Source: Natronobiforma cellulositropha
GTDB lineage: Archaea > Halobacteriota > Halobacteria > Halobacteriales > Natrialbaceae
Assembly: GCF_025629245.1 (NCBI RefSeq)
Contig: NZ_JANZXN010000006.1
Location: 124,001 to 188,000, forward strand
Length of the DNA: 64,000 nucleotides
Direction: 5' to 3'
How positions within the stretch are numbered: the first letter of the stretch is position 1; every line of letters begins with the position of its first letter. A program made the translations under genes and the position numbers. The notes beneath the pieces are model-generated. The model saw nothing but the letters and a program-made list of their open reading frames with translations. It had not been told where the DNA came from and did no database searches. Below, one piece after another: positions 52,367 to 59,048 of the stretch.

Positions 52367-52374
52367 ATTTATAT
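52365..52374 (+). promoter_or_regulatory. TATA element between C1 and precursor A3
   Basis: The sequence AGATTTATAT immediately after the C1 stop is centred about 32 bases before the A3 ATG at 52402. It can provide a strong independent promoter for the precursor, as is useful for producing peptide in excess of enzyme. Confidence 0.5.
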
Positions 52375-52401
52375 CCAGAGAAGATAGTACAGGAACGAGG
52401 G

Positions 52402-52545
52402 ATGACTACGATGGGGAACTACGAGTCACCAGTACTCGAGGTACTCGGTGACGTGGAGGCGGTAACGCACGGCAATCACTTCTCGGCCGTCGACGGCAAC
52501 TCCGGGACGACCGGCAACCGTGGACGGGGCAACCGCGGGCGGTAG
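52402..52545 (+). CDS. Lasso precursor peptide A3 (canonical)
   Basis: This 47-residue frame has the leader MTTMGNYESPVLEVLGDVEA, with Y7, P10, L12 and G16, and Thr22 followed by His23. Cleavage after His23 leaves a core starting Gly24-N-H-F-S-A-V-Asp31: Gly1 and Asp8, the classical spacing for an eight-residue macrolactam with Thr at -2. The tail (residues 32-47) is Gly/Asn/Arg/Thr rich and highly basic (GNRGRGNRGR at the end), rare among lasso peptides. It lies 36 bases after C1 and 12 bases before K2. The internal ATG (residue 4) at 52411 is an alternative start. Confidence 0.9.
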   Translation: MTTMGNYESPVLEVLGDVEAVTHGNHFSAVDGNSGTTGNRGRGNRGR

Positions 52546-52557
52546 TCGCCCCCGGCT

Positions 52558-53478
52558 GTGATCGTGACCACGGACGCGAGCGACCGCTGGGTCTACGAGG
52601 TCTACGGCCGGCGCGTCGAGTCGACGGTCGAACTGCCGCGACTGGCCGGACGGCGAGCGCCGGCGACGGACACCACACCGGACCTGACGGTTCGACGCGG
52701 CCACCTCGCGAGGACGCCCGAGACGCTCGAGCGCCGACTCGAGTGCGTCTACACGGACTCGGCCGGCGAGGTCGCCGCCTACCGGGACGGGCGGACGCTG
52801 TACTGGCTCGCCCCGGGAGTCGCCACCCTCCGGGTCGAGGCGGAGCGGGTCACGGTGGATCCGGCTCCGGAGGCGACGGCCGAGGCGCTCGGGCGACTCG
52901 TCACCAGCCCCGGGCTTCGCAGCGCGCTGTCGCTCGCCGGCGCGTTCGTCGTCCACGCGAGCGCCGTCGCCACGGACGGCCGGGCGGTCGCCTTCACCGG
53001 TCCGAGCGGACGGGGGAAGTCGACGGCGGCCGCGGCGTGTCACGCCGCCGGCTACGAGGTGCTCGGCGACGACGCGGCCGTCCTCGAGAGCCACGCGGGG
53101 ACGCCCGTCGTCGTCCCGGGCGTCCCCGTCCTCGAGACCGGCTCGACCACCGTCGACGCGAGCGGGCGGACGAGACCGGACGTGCGCCCACTCGCGGCGG
53201 TGTTCGTACTCGAGGAGGGCGACCGGTGGCAGGTCACCGAACGCGAGCGCCGGTGCGCGGCCGTCGACCTGCTCGCCGCCTCGGACGCGCTGTACGCGGC
53301 CACCGACGCGGCCCGCGCCGGGGCGGCGCTCGAGACCGCCGGTGCGCTCGCGAGCGCCGTGCCGGTCTACCGGCTGGTTCGCCCGCGCTCACACGCACGG
53401 CTGGCGGCGCTCCCGGACGTCGTCGAGGCGACGCTCGAGGACGTCGCTGGATCGGCGGTGTCTCCCAGAAAGGGGTGA
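52558..53478 (+). CDS. HPr-kinase-like protein (K2) of lasso cluster
   Basis: The 306-residue paralogue of K1 has FVVHASAVATDGRAVAFTG leading into Walker A GPSGRGKST (residues 148-156), then LGDDAAVLESH with the acidic pair, and TPVVVPGVPVLETGS. It starts at GTG 52558, 12 bases after the A3 stop, so it belongs to the B1-C1-A3-K2 operon. The N-terminal domain (WVYEVYGRRVESTVELPRL) matches that of K1. By analogy with PadeK/ThcoK it may phosphorylate a lasso Ser or Thr; A3 offers Ser28, Ser34, Thr36 and Thr37. Confidence 0.88.
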   Translation: MIVTTDASDRWVYEVYGRRVESTVELPRLAGRRAPATDTTPDLTVRRGHLARTPETLERRLECVYTDSAGEVAAYRDGRTLYWLAPGVATLRVEAERVTVDPAPEATAEALGRLVTSPGLRSALSLAGAFVVHASAVATDGRAVAFTGPSGRGKSTAAAACHAAGYEVLGDDAAVLESHAGTPVVVPGVPVLETGSTTVDASGRTRPDVRPLAAVFVLEEGDRWQVTERERRCAAVDLLAASDALYAATDAARAGAALETAGALASAVPVYRLVRPRSHARLAALPDVVEATLEDVAGSAVSPRKG

Positions 53479-53525
53479 TCGGATGACCCGCCCCGCGCGG
53501 GTCGGATGGGGCGTCGGGAAGCGGT

Positions 53526-53675
53526 TCAGACGGTGGTGATCGAACCGACGAGCGAGGTCAGTTCGGTGTACTCGTCCTCACCGCTGCCGATTTTGTTCTG
53601 TTGGGTGATCGACTCGACGGATCCGTACTCGGTCACGTCCGGCGCGACGTAGGGTTTCTTTGAATCAGTAGCCAT
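53526..53675 (-). CDS. Lasso precursor peptide A2
   Basis: The 49-residue frame on the minus strand is a paralogue of A1. Residues 9-28 are nearly identical (YVAPDVTEYGSVESITQQNK). Downstream comes G30-S-G-E33-D34-E-Y-T-E38. If cleavage follows Thr24-Gln25, the core begins with Gln26 and Glu33 is at position 8; if it begins at Gly30, Glu38 is at position 9. The tail reads LTSLVGSITTV. A TATA element at 53701-53710 lies 30 bases before the ATG. It is followed upstream in transcription by C2 and B2. Confidence 0.85.
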   Translation of the reverse strand: MATDSKKPYVAPDVTEYGSVESITQQNKIGSGEDEYTELTSLVGSITTV

Positions 53676-53700
53676 CGAGTTGGCATTCAATACAGTAGTC

Positions 53701-53710
53701 TATAAGTATA
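53701..53710 (-). promoter_or_regulatory. TATA element of lasso precursor A2
   Basis: TATACTTATA on the minus strand is centred 30 bases before the ATG at 53675. It gives A2 its own promoter, independent of the upstream B2-C2 operon. Confidence 0.6.
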
Positions 53711-53718
53711 TCTCTTGG

Positions 53719-55629
53719 TTAGTGGAATGTATCCGGTGGATCGGCGGCGGGTGGCTCTCGAGCGTCGGCGACGGTCTCGTCGTACCAGGCCGACAGCGAG
53801 AGCGCACGCCAGAGCGAGCGGGCGTCACGGCTCGTCGGCTCGTCCGTGAACCGCTCGTAGGCGGCTCGAAGCTCCGCCTCGTCGAGGTAGGCGGTGAGCG
53901 GGCCGGGGTCGTCGGCGAGCGTGCGGAGTCGGTCGTCCTCCTTCGCGAGGGCGTTCCAGAAGCCTTCGTTCATCGCCGTCTTCCAGGGCCGCCACTGGAC
54001 GGTCTCGGGGAGGAGTCCGTCGAGCGAGCGTCGGATGATCGAGCGCGTCCAGCCGTCGTTGAGCTGCTGTGAGCGCGGGATCGCGAGCGAGAACTCGAGG
54101 AGGCGGACGTCGGTGAAGGGGTAGCGCTGTTCGACGCCGAAGGCGGCGTTGGCGACGTCGCTGGTCTCGAGACTGGCGCAGACGCGGCCGCCGGTGAGCG
54201 AGTCGTACTGCCAGGTGCGAGCGCGCTGGCGAAGCGCCGAGGGGGAGTCTCGCGCCTGTGCGACGCGCTCGTCGAGACCGAGGCGGGAGACGAAGGCGTC
54301 GTCGAGCGTGGGGTTCTCGGCATCGGTGAGCACCGGCTGGCCGCGGGCGCGCGTGCGCCGACGCAAGAGGGCGTCCGGGACCATCGGTTTGAGCGCGTGA
54401 CGGACGAAGAGGTGACGCGCCGGTGCGTCGAGGATGTCGGCCATCGCGGTGAGTTCGCGGTGGAGGTGGCGCCACCGGCCGGTGCGAAGGAGGTGGGGGA
54501 GCAACTCGAGACCGTAGTTGACGGCGCTGTCGCCGAGGGCCCCACAGAGGACGACGTTGACGCCCGCCTCCCGGACGTGTTTGGCCTTCTCCCAGCGCGC
54601 GAAGTGGAGCGTGTTGTGCGGCGGCTGGTCGTAGTGGTCGAACACCCGCTCGCGGTCGACCAGGACGGAGACGTCGTCCGCGAACAGATACTGCGAGACG
54701 ATTCCCTCGCGGTCGACGACGGACTCGATGAACTCGCGTTCGTCGCTCGAGGGGGCGTCGTCGAAGACGTTCGAGAAGGTGTACAGCGGCTGGTCGGCGG
54801 GGAGGAGGTCGCGGGCGACGACGGTGATCGACGAGGAGTCGAGACCGCCGCTGAGCGCCGCGCCGACGGGACCCGGCGAGCGGAACCGACAGCGGACGGC
54901 TTCCTCGAACAGCTCGCGAAAGCGTCGCTCGTAGGCCGCGTCGGAGGCGAGCGTGATCGTCCGCGTTGGATCGAGGTCCCAGTAGCGCCAGCGCTCGAGA
55001 CCGTCGGCGTCGACCGAGAGTGCGTGTGCGGGCGGGAGCCGGCGAACCGCGTCGTAGAAGGTGCGCTCGGTGTCCTCGTGGAGTCCACAGAGGAAGTCCG
55101 CGACCCGCAGGTCGTCGACCGCAGGCGACACCGATGGGTGTGCGAGCAGGGCCTTCTGCTCGGAGGCGCAGGCGAACGCCTCCTCGCTGGCGGTGTAGTA
55201 GAACGGTTTGACGCCGACGTGGTCGCGCGCACAGAAGAGCCGGTCTCGCGCCCCGTCCCAGATGGCGAACGCGAACGCGCCGAGGAGGTGTTCGGGACAG
55301 CGCTCGCCCCACTCGCGGTAGGCCGCCGCGAGCAGCTCGCTCTCGGTGAGCGGCTCCGAGGGAGAGAGCGAGAGCGACTCACGCAGTTCCCGGCGGTTGT
55401 CGAGGCGGGCGTCGGCGGTGACGACGAGGTCACCCGAGACGTGCGGCCAGCGCTCCCTGTGGGCTTCGGGCGTCGCGATCAGGTGCTGGTGGCCGAGACC
55501 GACCCGTCCCTCGAGCCAGGTGTCGCTTCCATCGGGACCGCGGTGGGCGAGGCGCGCACACAGGTCGTGGACGTCCTCGGGGGAGACGACGCCCCCACCG
55601 CGGTCGAAGACGCCGACGATGCCGCTCAC
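53719..55629 (-). CDS. Lasso cyclase C2 (asparagine synthetase-like)
   Basis: The 636-residue protein resembles C1. It begins MSGIVGVFDRGGGVV with Ser in place of the glutaminase Cys, and has SGGLDSSS at residues 260-267 in the ATP-pyrophosphatase domain. It forms the macrolactam between the core N-terminus and an Asp/Glu side chain. The ATG overlaps the B2 stop by four bases, so B2 and C2 are co-translated. The A2 precursor lies 43 bases downstream of its stop. C2 shares high similarity with C1 in the N-terminal 150 residues but diverges after the ATP site. Confidence 0.92.
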   Translation of the reverse strand: MSGIVGVFDRGGGVVSPEDVHDLCARLAHRGPDGSDTWLEGRVGLGHQHLIATPEAHRERWPHVSGDLVVTADARLDNRRELRESLSLSPSEPLTESELLAAAYREWGERCPEHLLGAFAFAIWDGARDRLFCARDHVGVKPFYYTASEEAFACASEQKALLAHPSVSPAVDDLRVADFLCGLHEDTERTFYDAVRRLPPAHALSVDADGLERWRYWDLDPTRTITLASDAAYERRFRELFEEAVRCRFRSPGPVGAALSGGLDSSSITVVARDLLPADQPLYTFSNVFDDAPSSDEREFIESVVDREGIVSQYLFADDVSVLVDRERVFDHYDQPPHNTLHFARWEKAKHVREAGVNVVLCGALGDSAVNYGLELLPHLLRTGRWRHLHRELTAMADILDAPARHLFVRHALKPMVPDALLRRRTRARGQPVLTDAENPTLDDAFVSRLGLDERVAQARDSPSALRQRARTWQYDSLTGGRVCASLETSDVANAAFGVEQRYPFTDVRLLEFSLAIPRSQQLNDGWTRSIIRRSLDGLLPETVQWRPWKTAMNEGFWNALAKEDDRLRTLADDPGPLTAYLDEAELRAAYERFTDEPTSRDARSLWRALSLSAWYDETVADAREPPAADPPDTFH

Positions 55630-56132
55630 GACTCGTCACCCTCGTTGAGCGGTGGCAGCGGCTGGTAGCGCGAGAGGTCCTCGAGGTCGCCGATGATGAT
55701 CGCGTCGCCGTACTCGATCCAGCTGTGGGCTTCGAACGTGCCGTCCCCGTTCTTGTCGACGCCGATGCGGTGGACGACGTCGCCGTCGAGGTCGTAGAGA
55801 CGGAGCAGCGTCTCCGTGCTCAGCGAGCGCATCAGACAGGTCCGGTGGCCGGGGAGCCGTGCGTCGGCGGCTTCGACGGCCCAGGCGACACGGTCGGGCG
55901 TCGGCGAGCCAGGGACGAGCCGCGAGAGGACGCCGGCGGGAGCTAAGAGCAGCCGCCTGAACGTCGCGAACGGCAGGAGAAAGACCCCGACTCGCGTGAG
56001 CAAGAGGAGCCAGACGGCACTCACCACTCTGGCTGCGTCGCCCGGCGGAAGCCGGAGGAAGGCGACGACACGCCGGCTCACGGCACCACCCCGGTCCGGT
56101 TCCGACGGTCCCGCCTCTCCACGACAGTACAT
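55626..56132 (-). CDS. Lasso leader peptidase B2 (transglutaminase fold)
   Basis: The 168-residue protein belongs to the lasso B2/McjB protease family (PF13471-like). It has a hydrophobic helix (AVWLLLLTRVGVFLLPFATF, residues 39-58) followed by the catalytic region with Cys99 in RTCLMRSLSTETLLRLYDL and His136 in FEAHSWIEYGD; an Asp after it (143 or 149) completes a Cys-His-Asp triad. It cuts the precursor after the leader. ATG 56132 is chosen because a TATA element (56156-56168) lies 30 bases upstream. Start of the B2-C2 operon. Confidence 0.9.
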   Translation of the reverse strand: MYCRGEAGPSEPDRGGAVSRRVVAFLRLPPGDAARVVSAVWLLLLTRVGVFLLPFATFRRLLLAPAGVLSRLVPGSPTPDRVAWAVEAADARLPGHRTCLMRSLSTETLLRLYDLDGDVVHRIGVDKNGDGTFEAHSWIEYGDAIIIGDLEDLSRYQPLPPLNEGDES

Positions 56133-56435
56133 GTCTTCGTCACGGCGTTCACTCACTAATATTATAGTATCTGCTGGGCTATAAACGTCACCGTCGGGCG
56201 TAGACGAGTGGTACCACCCCTCACGAGCGTGCGTATGGGACGAGGAGACGGGAAATACCCCCTTCAGGCCCATCGGACGACGCGATACGCCGCTACAACT
56301 AATTACTGTTGGCCCGTACACCGACTGTGACCTTCACGACAAATAATCATAATAATACGCATTTACTATCCTGAAATATATTATAGGAAGAACATCCAAA
56401 GCATTATAAATCTAAGAATAGAGAGGGCTGTTGGA
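56133..56435. other. Divergent promoter region between B2 and zinc-finger gene
   Basis: No credible frame lies in these 303 bases. They hold the B2 TATA element (ACTATAATATTAG on the minus strand, 56156-56168) and, near the right end, GCATTATAAATC at 56401-56412, about 29 bases before the ATG at 56436. The middle includes an AT-rich run (ATAATCATAATAATACG). Confidence 0.55.
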
Positions 56436-56603
56436 ATGATCGATGCAGTAGAGAAGCAGACCGGAAGCGAAGCCGTGCTCGCGACGCTCGAGCACTCGAG
56501 TTGTACGTTCTGTGACGACGGTGTGCTCGTCCGTGACGTCTACAAAGGAAACGACGCGGTCGTCTGTGCGAACTGCGGTGTGCCCGGCGCACAGGTGTGG
56601 TAA
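56436..56603 (+). CDS. Small zinc-finger protein (HVO_A0556-like)
   Basis: The 55-residue protein contains two C-x2-C pairs, SSCTFCDDGVLVRDVYKGND and VVCANCGVPGAQVW, forming a zinc ribbon. It resembles the HVO_A0556 family of haloarchaeal small zinc fingers, whose functions include regulation of biofilm or stress responses in some members. The start is set by GCATTATAAATC 29 bases upstream. It lies next to the lasso B2 promoter and might be a regulator, but position is the only hint. Confidence 0.8.
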   Translation: MIDAVEKQTGSEAVLATLEHSSCTFCDDGVLVRDVYKGNDAVVCANCGVPGAQVW

Positions 56604-56675
56604 GCGACTGTTTTGGAGGCGGGGGTTTCGACGACCAGTGAGCGTCCAGGTTAGGCGGGAGACGGGACTGGCCGC

Positions 56676-57602
56676 TCACTCGAGGTAGCCAGCACAGACT
56701 TCGCGGATGCCGCGTTCGAACTCGATTTCGGGTTCCCAGCCGGTCTCCTCGTGGAGTTTCGTGTTGTCCGCGCAGGTGTCGTGGACGTAGACGGAGTCGG
56801 GGATGGGGTTCTCGACGTAGGTCGGCTCGACCGCAGCGTCGAGCTCCTCGTTCAGCAGGTCGACGACCTGGTTGAACGAGTAGCGCTGTTCGGTACCGAC
56901 GTTGTAGACGCCGTCGAGACGGTGTTCGGCGGCCAGAATCAGCGCGCGAACGACGTCGTCGACGTGGGTGAAATCACGTGTCTGCGTGCCGTCGCCGTAG
57001 AGGACGGGTGACTCGCCGCGAGCGATGTCGTCGGCGAACTGGGCGATGACGTTGGCGTACTCGCCTTTGTGTTCTTCGGCACCGTCGTAGCCCTGGTAGA
57101 CGGAGAAAAAGCGCATGCCAGCCATCGTGAGTCCGTAGTGGTTCGAGAAGTACTCCGCGTAGCGCTCGCGGGCGAGTTTCGACGCCTCGTAGCCGGTGTT
57201 GACCGCGACGGGCATCTCCTCTGGCGAAGGCGTCGTCTGGCTGCCGTAGATCGAGGAGGTCGAGGCGTAGACGACCGTCTCACAGCCGTCCTGGCGGGCC
57301 TGATCGACCGTGTTGACGAACCCCTCGACGTTGACGCGGACGCCGCGTCTCGGGTCCTCTTCGTGCATCGCGTACGACGAGAGCGCCGCGAGGTGGAAGA
57401 CGACGTCGACGTCCGTCGGCAGGTCGTCCTCGAGTACGCTCGCGTCGACGAACTCGACGCGGTCGTCGAGGTTCTCCGGCGTTCCCAGATAACAGTCGTC
57501 GACGACGACCACGTCGTTGTCCGCAGCGAGCGCGTTCGCGAGGTTCGAGCCGATAAAGCCCGCGCCACCGGTGACGAGGAGGCGACAGTCGGAGAGAGTC
57601 AT
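56676..57602 (-). CDS. NAD-dependent sugar epimerase/dehydratase
   Basis: The 308-residue short-chain dehydrogenase carries VTGGAGFIGSN (NAD-binding GxxGxxG at residues 12-18), VVVDDCYLG, HLAALSSY, TSSIYGS and the catalytic Y-x3-K in YEASKLARE. These mark an extended SDR such as UDP-glucose 4-epimerase or a related UDP-sugar enzyme; the exact sugar is undetermined. It would supply donors to the glycosyltransferases. It is separated from the glycan cluster by the lasso cluster. Transcribed alone. Confidence 0.92.
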   Translation of the reverse strand: MTLSDCRLLVTGGAGFIGSNLANALAADNDVVVVDDCYLGTPENLDDRVEFVDASVLEDDLPTDVDVVFHLAALSSYAMHEEDPRRGVRVNVEGFVNTVDQARQDGCETVVYASTSSIYGSQTTPSPEEMPVAVNTGYEASKLARERYAEYFSNHYGLTMAGMRFFSVYQGYDGAEEHKGEYANVIAQFADDIARGESPVLYGDGTQTRDFTHVDDVVRALILAAEHRLDGVYNVGTEQRYSFNQVVDLLNEELDAAVEPTYVENPIPDSVYVHDTCADNTKLHEETGWEPEIEFERGIREVCAGYLE

Positions 57603-57755
57603 ACACCCACCTGCGCTGACGAGAGTGGTATGTGTTTCGGTTATTCAACATCACGTCGAAAGATACCCGTTCTCCGGCCACAATCCCGGGGCAACGGTGG
57701 ACACACTGGTCGCCGACGCGGCCGGCGAACGGGAGTACGACACTCGCGGTGGCGA

Positions 57756-58304
57756 CTATCGCTCGCGCACCGACTCGAGTTCCGCCCGAATCTCCTCGAG
57801 CGTCCGTTCGACCGCGGCGGGCGAGGGGGTCTCCTCCGGGGCAGGGTCGTCGGTGACGCGGGCGAGTCGGGTCGCGACCTCCTCGGGCGTGTCCGCGTCG
57901 ACGAGCACCTCGAGACGGCGTTCGAACTCGAGTTCGTCGATCTCGCCGCTGGCGTAGCGCCCCTTGAGGACCTCGAGTGCATCGACCGGGTCGGCGTGCA
58001 TTCCGGTGTGGGCGCTCGAGCCGGCGGCGGTGTGTTGCCGCCGCTGCCCGTCGGTTGCGGTGTGGTCGGTGCTGGCGCCGGAGTACAGGAAGAAGGCGAC
58101 GAAACCGACGATCAGCAACGGGACCACCAGCGGGAGGACGAACGGGAGAAACGAGAGGAGGACGAACGGCGACGAGCCAGCCGCGAACAGAAACGGCACG
58201 AGCGAGGTGAGGACGACGAGGAAGACGACGAAGACGACGGCGAGAACGAACACGAGCGGGAGCCACGAACGGTGCGTTTCGGACGAACGATTCGGCGAGT
58301 TCAT
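57756..58304 (-). CDS. SHOCT-domain membrane protein
   Basis: The 182-residue protein starts MNSPNRSSETHRSWLPLV. It has two long transmembrane helices (residues about 14-40 and 48-75), a linker, and a SHOCT domain (DPVDALEVLKGRYASGEIDELEFERRLEVLV). The SHOCT helical pair typically mediates oligomer formation. A short coiled tail follows (TLEEIRAELESVRER). ATG 58304 is preferred because the TATA element AGTATTTTT (58329-58337) is about 29 bases upstream. Confidence 0.88.
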   Translation of the reverse strand: MNSPNRSSETHRSWLPLVFVLAVVFVVFLVVLTSLVPFLFAAGSSPFVLLSFLPFVLPLVVPLLIVGFVAFFLYSGASTDHTATDGQRRQHTAAGSSAHTGMHADPVDALEVLKGRYASGEIDELEFERRLEVLVDADTPEEVATRLARVTDDPAPEETPSPAAVERTLEEIRAELESVRER

Positions 58305-58483
58305 ACGAGAGGTACTGAGGGAGGGGTGAAAAATACTCACGAAGGAGAGCGAGTCGGCGGTATCGAGGGTAACCAGCGCAGTGGCTCCGTCTGGATGAGT
58401 AGTGTGACGACGAGCGGCGTCGCTCGCCGGTCGTCGTCGATGAAAATCACGTGCGTCCCGTCACGGAGACGGGAGACGTCGCC

Positions 58484-58678
58484 TTACAGTCGGGTGACGT
58501 TGGTCGCGCGCGGACCTTTCGGTGCCTGTTCGATGTCGAATTCGATCTCCGTTCCCTCTTCGAGGTCCGGGCCGCCAACGTCTTCCATGTGGAAGAATAC
58601 GTCGTCGTCCGCGTCGTCCGTCGAGATGAAACCGTAGCCGCCAGTGTCGTTGAAGAAATCAACGTTGCCTTTCGCCAT
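58484..58678 (-). CDS. cspA: Cold-shock domain protein CspA, second copy
   Basis: The 64-residue cold-shock domain protein is nearly identical to the one at 8884-9078, differing at five positions (for example Lys3/Asn5 exchanged and Val34). It contains GGYGFIST and VFFHMEDV. It is a single-stranded nucleic-acid binding protein. The duplicate pair is about 50 kb apart and both copies are monocistronic with similar upstream sequences (ATCCTTATCCG against ACCCTTATCCG). Confidence 0.95.
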   Translation of the reverse strand: MAKGNVDFFNDTGGYGFISTDDADDDVFFHMEDVGGPDLEEGTEIEFDIEQAPKGPRATNVTRL

Positions 58679-59048
58679 TGCAAATTGACAGTGTCCCACC
58701 ACACGGATAAGGGTTTTGATACTCGTCCACTGCAGCCACTCCACACCCCAAAATTTTTCACAAATGGAGAGTGTAGCGGACAGGTGGCCACAGACAGTCG
58801 ACAATCCGTCGTGTGCCGTTTCTTTCCTCGGAAATTCACCGCTCGAGCGACAGTTCGGACAGTTCCGACCCGAGACGGTGCCCGGAGAGCGCCACCGCGC
58901 CGAGTAACAGCCCTCTAGCCATCGGCGGGAGAGACGACGGCCGCCGTTACCGTCGGTCGTCCGTCCATACTGGACTGACCAGTGAGGTACGCATACAATA
59001 CAGTACGTAGACATATTATCCCACCCGTGAAACCGCTGGCCGTCTACG
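58679..59048. other. Intergenic region upstream of Tat surface protein
   Basis: I see no gene here. It contains the cspA promoter (CCCTTATCCGTG at 58704-58715 on the minus strand), a small inverted repeat ACTGG-n5-CCAGT near 58968-58982, and the promoter of the gene at 59049 in the AT-rich ATACAATACAGTACGTAGACATATT. The remaining frames are basic and not credible. Confidence 0.45.
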
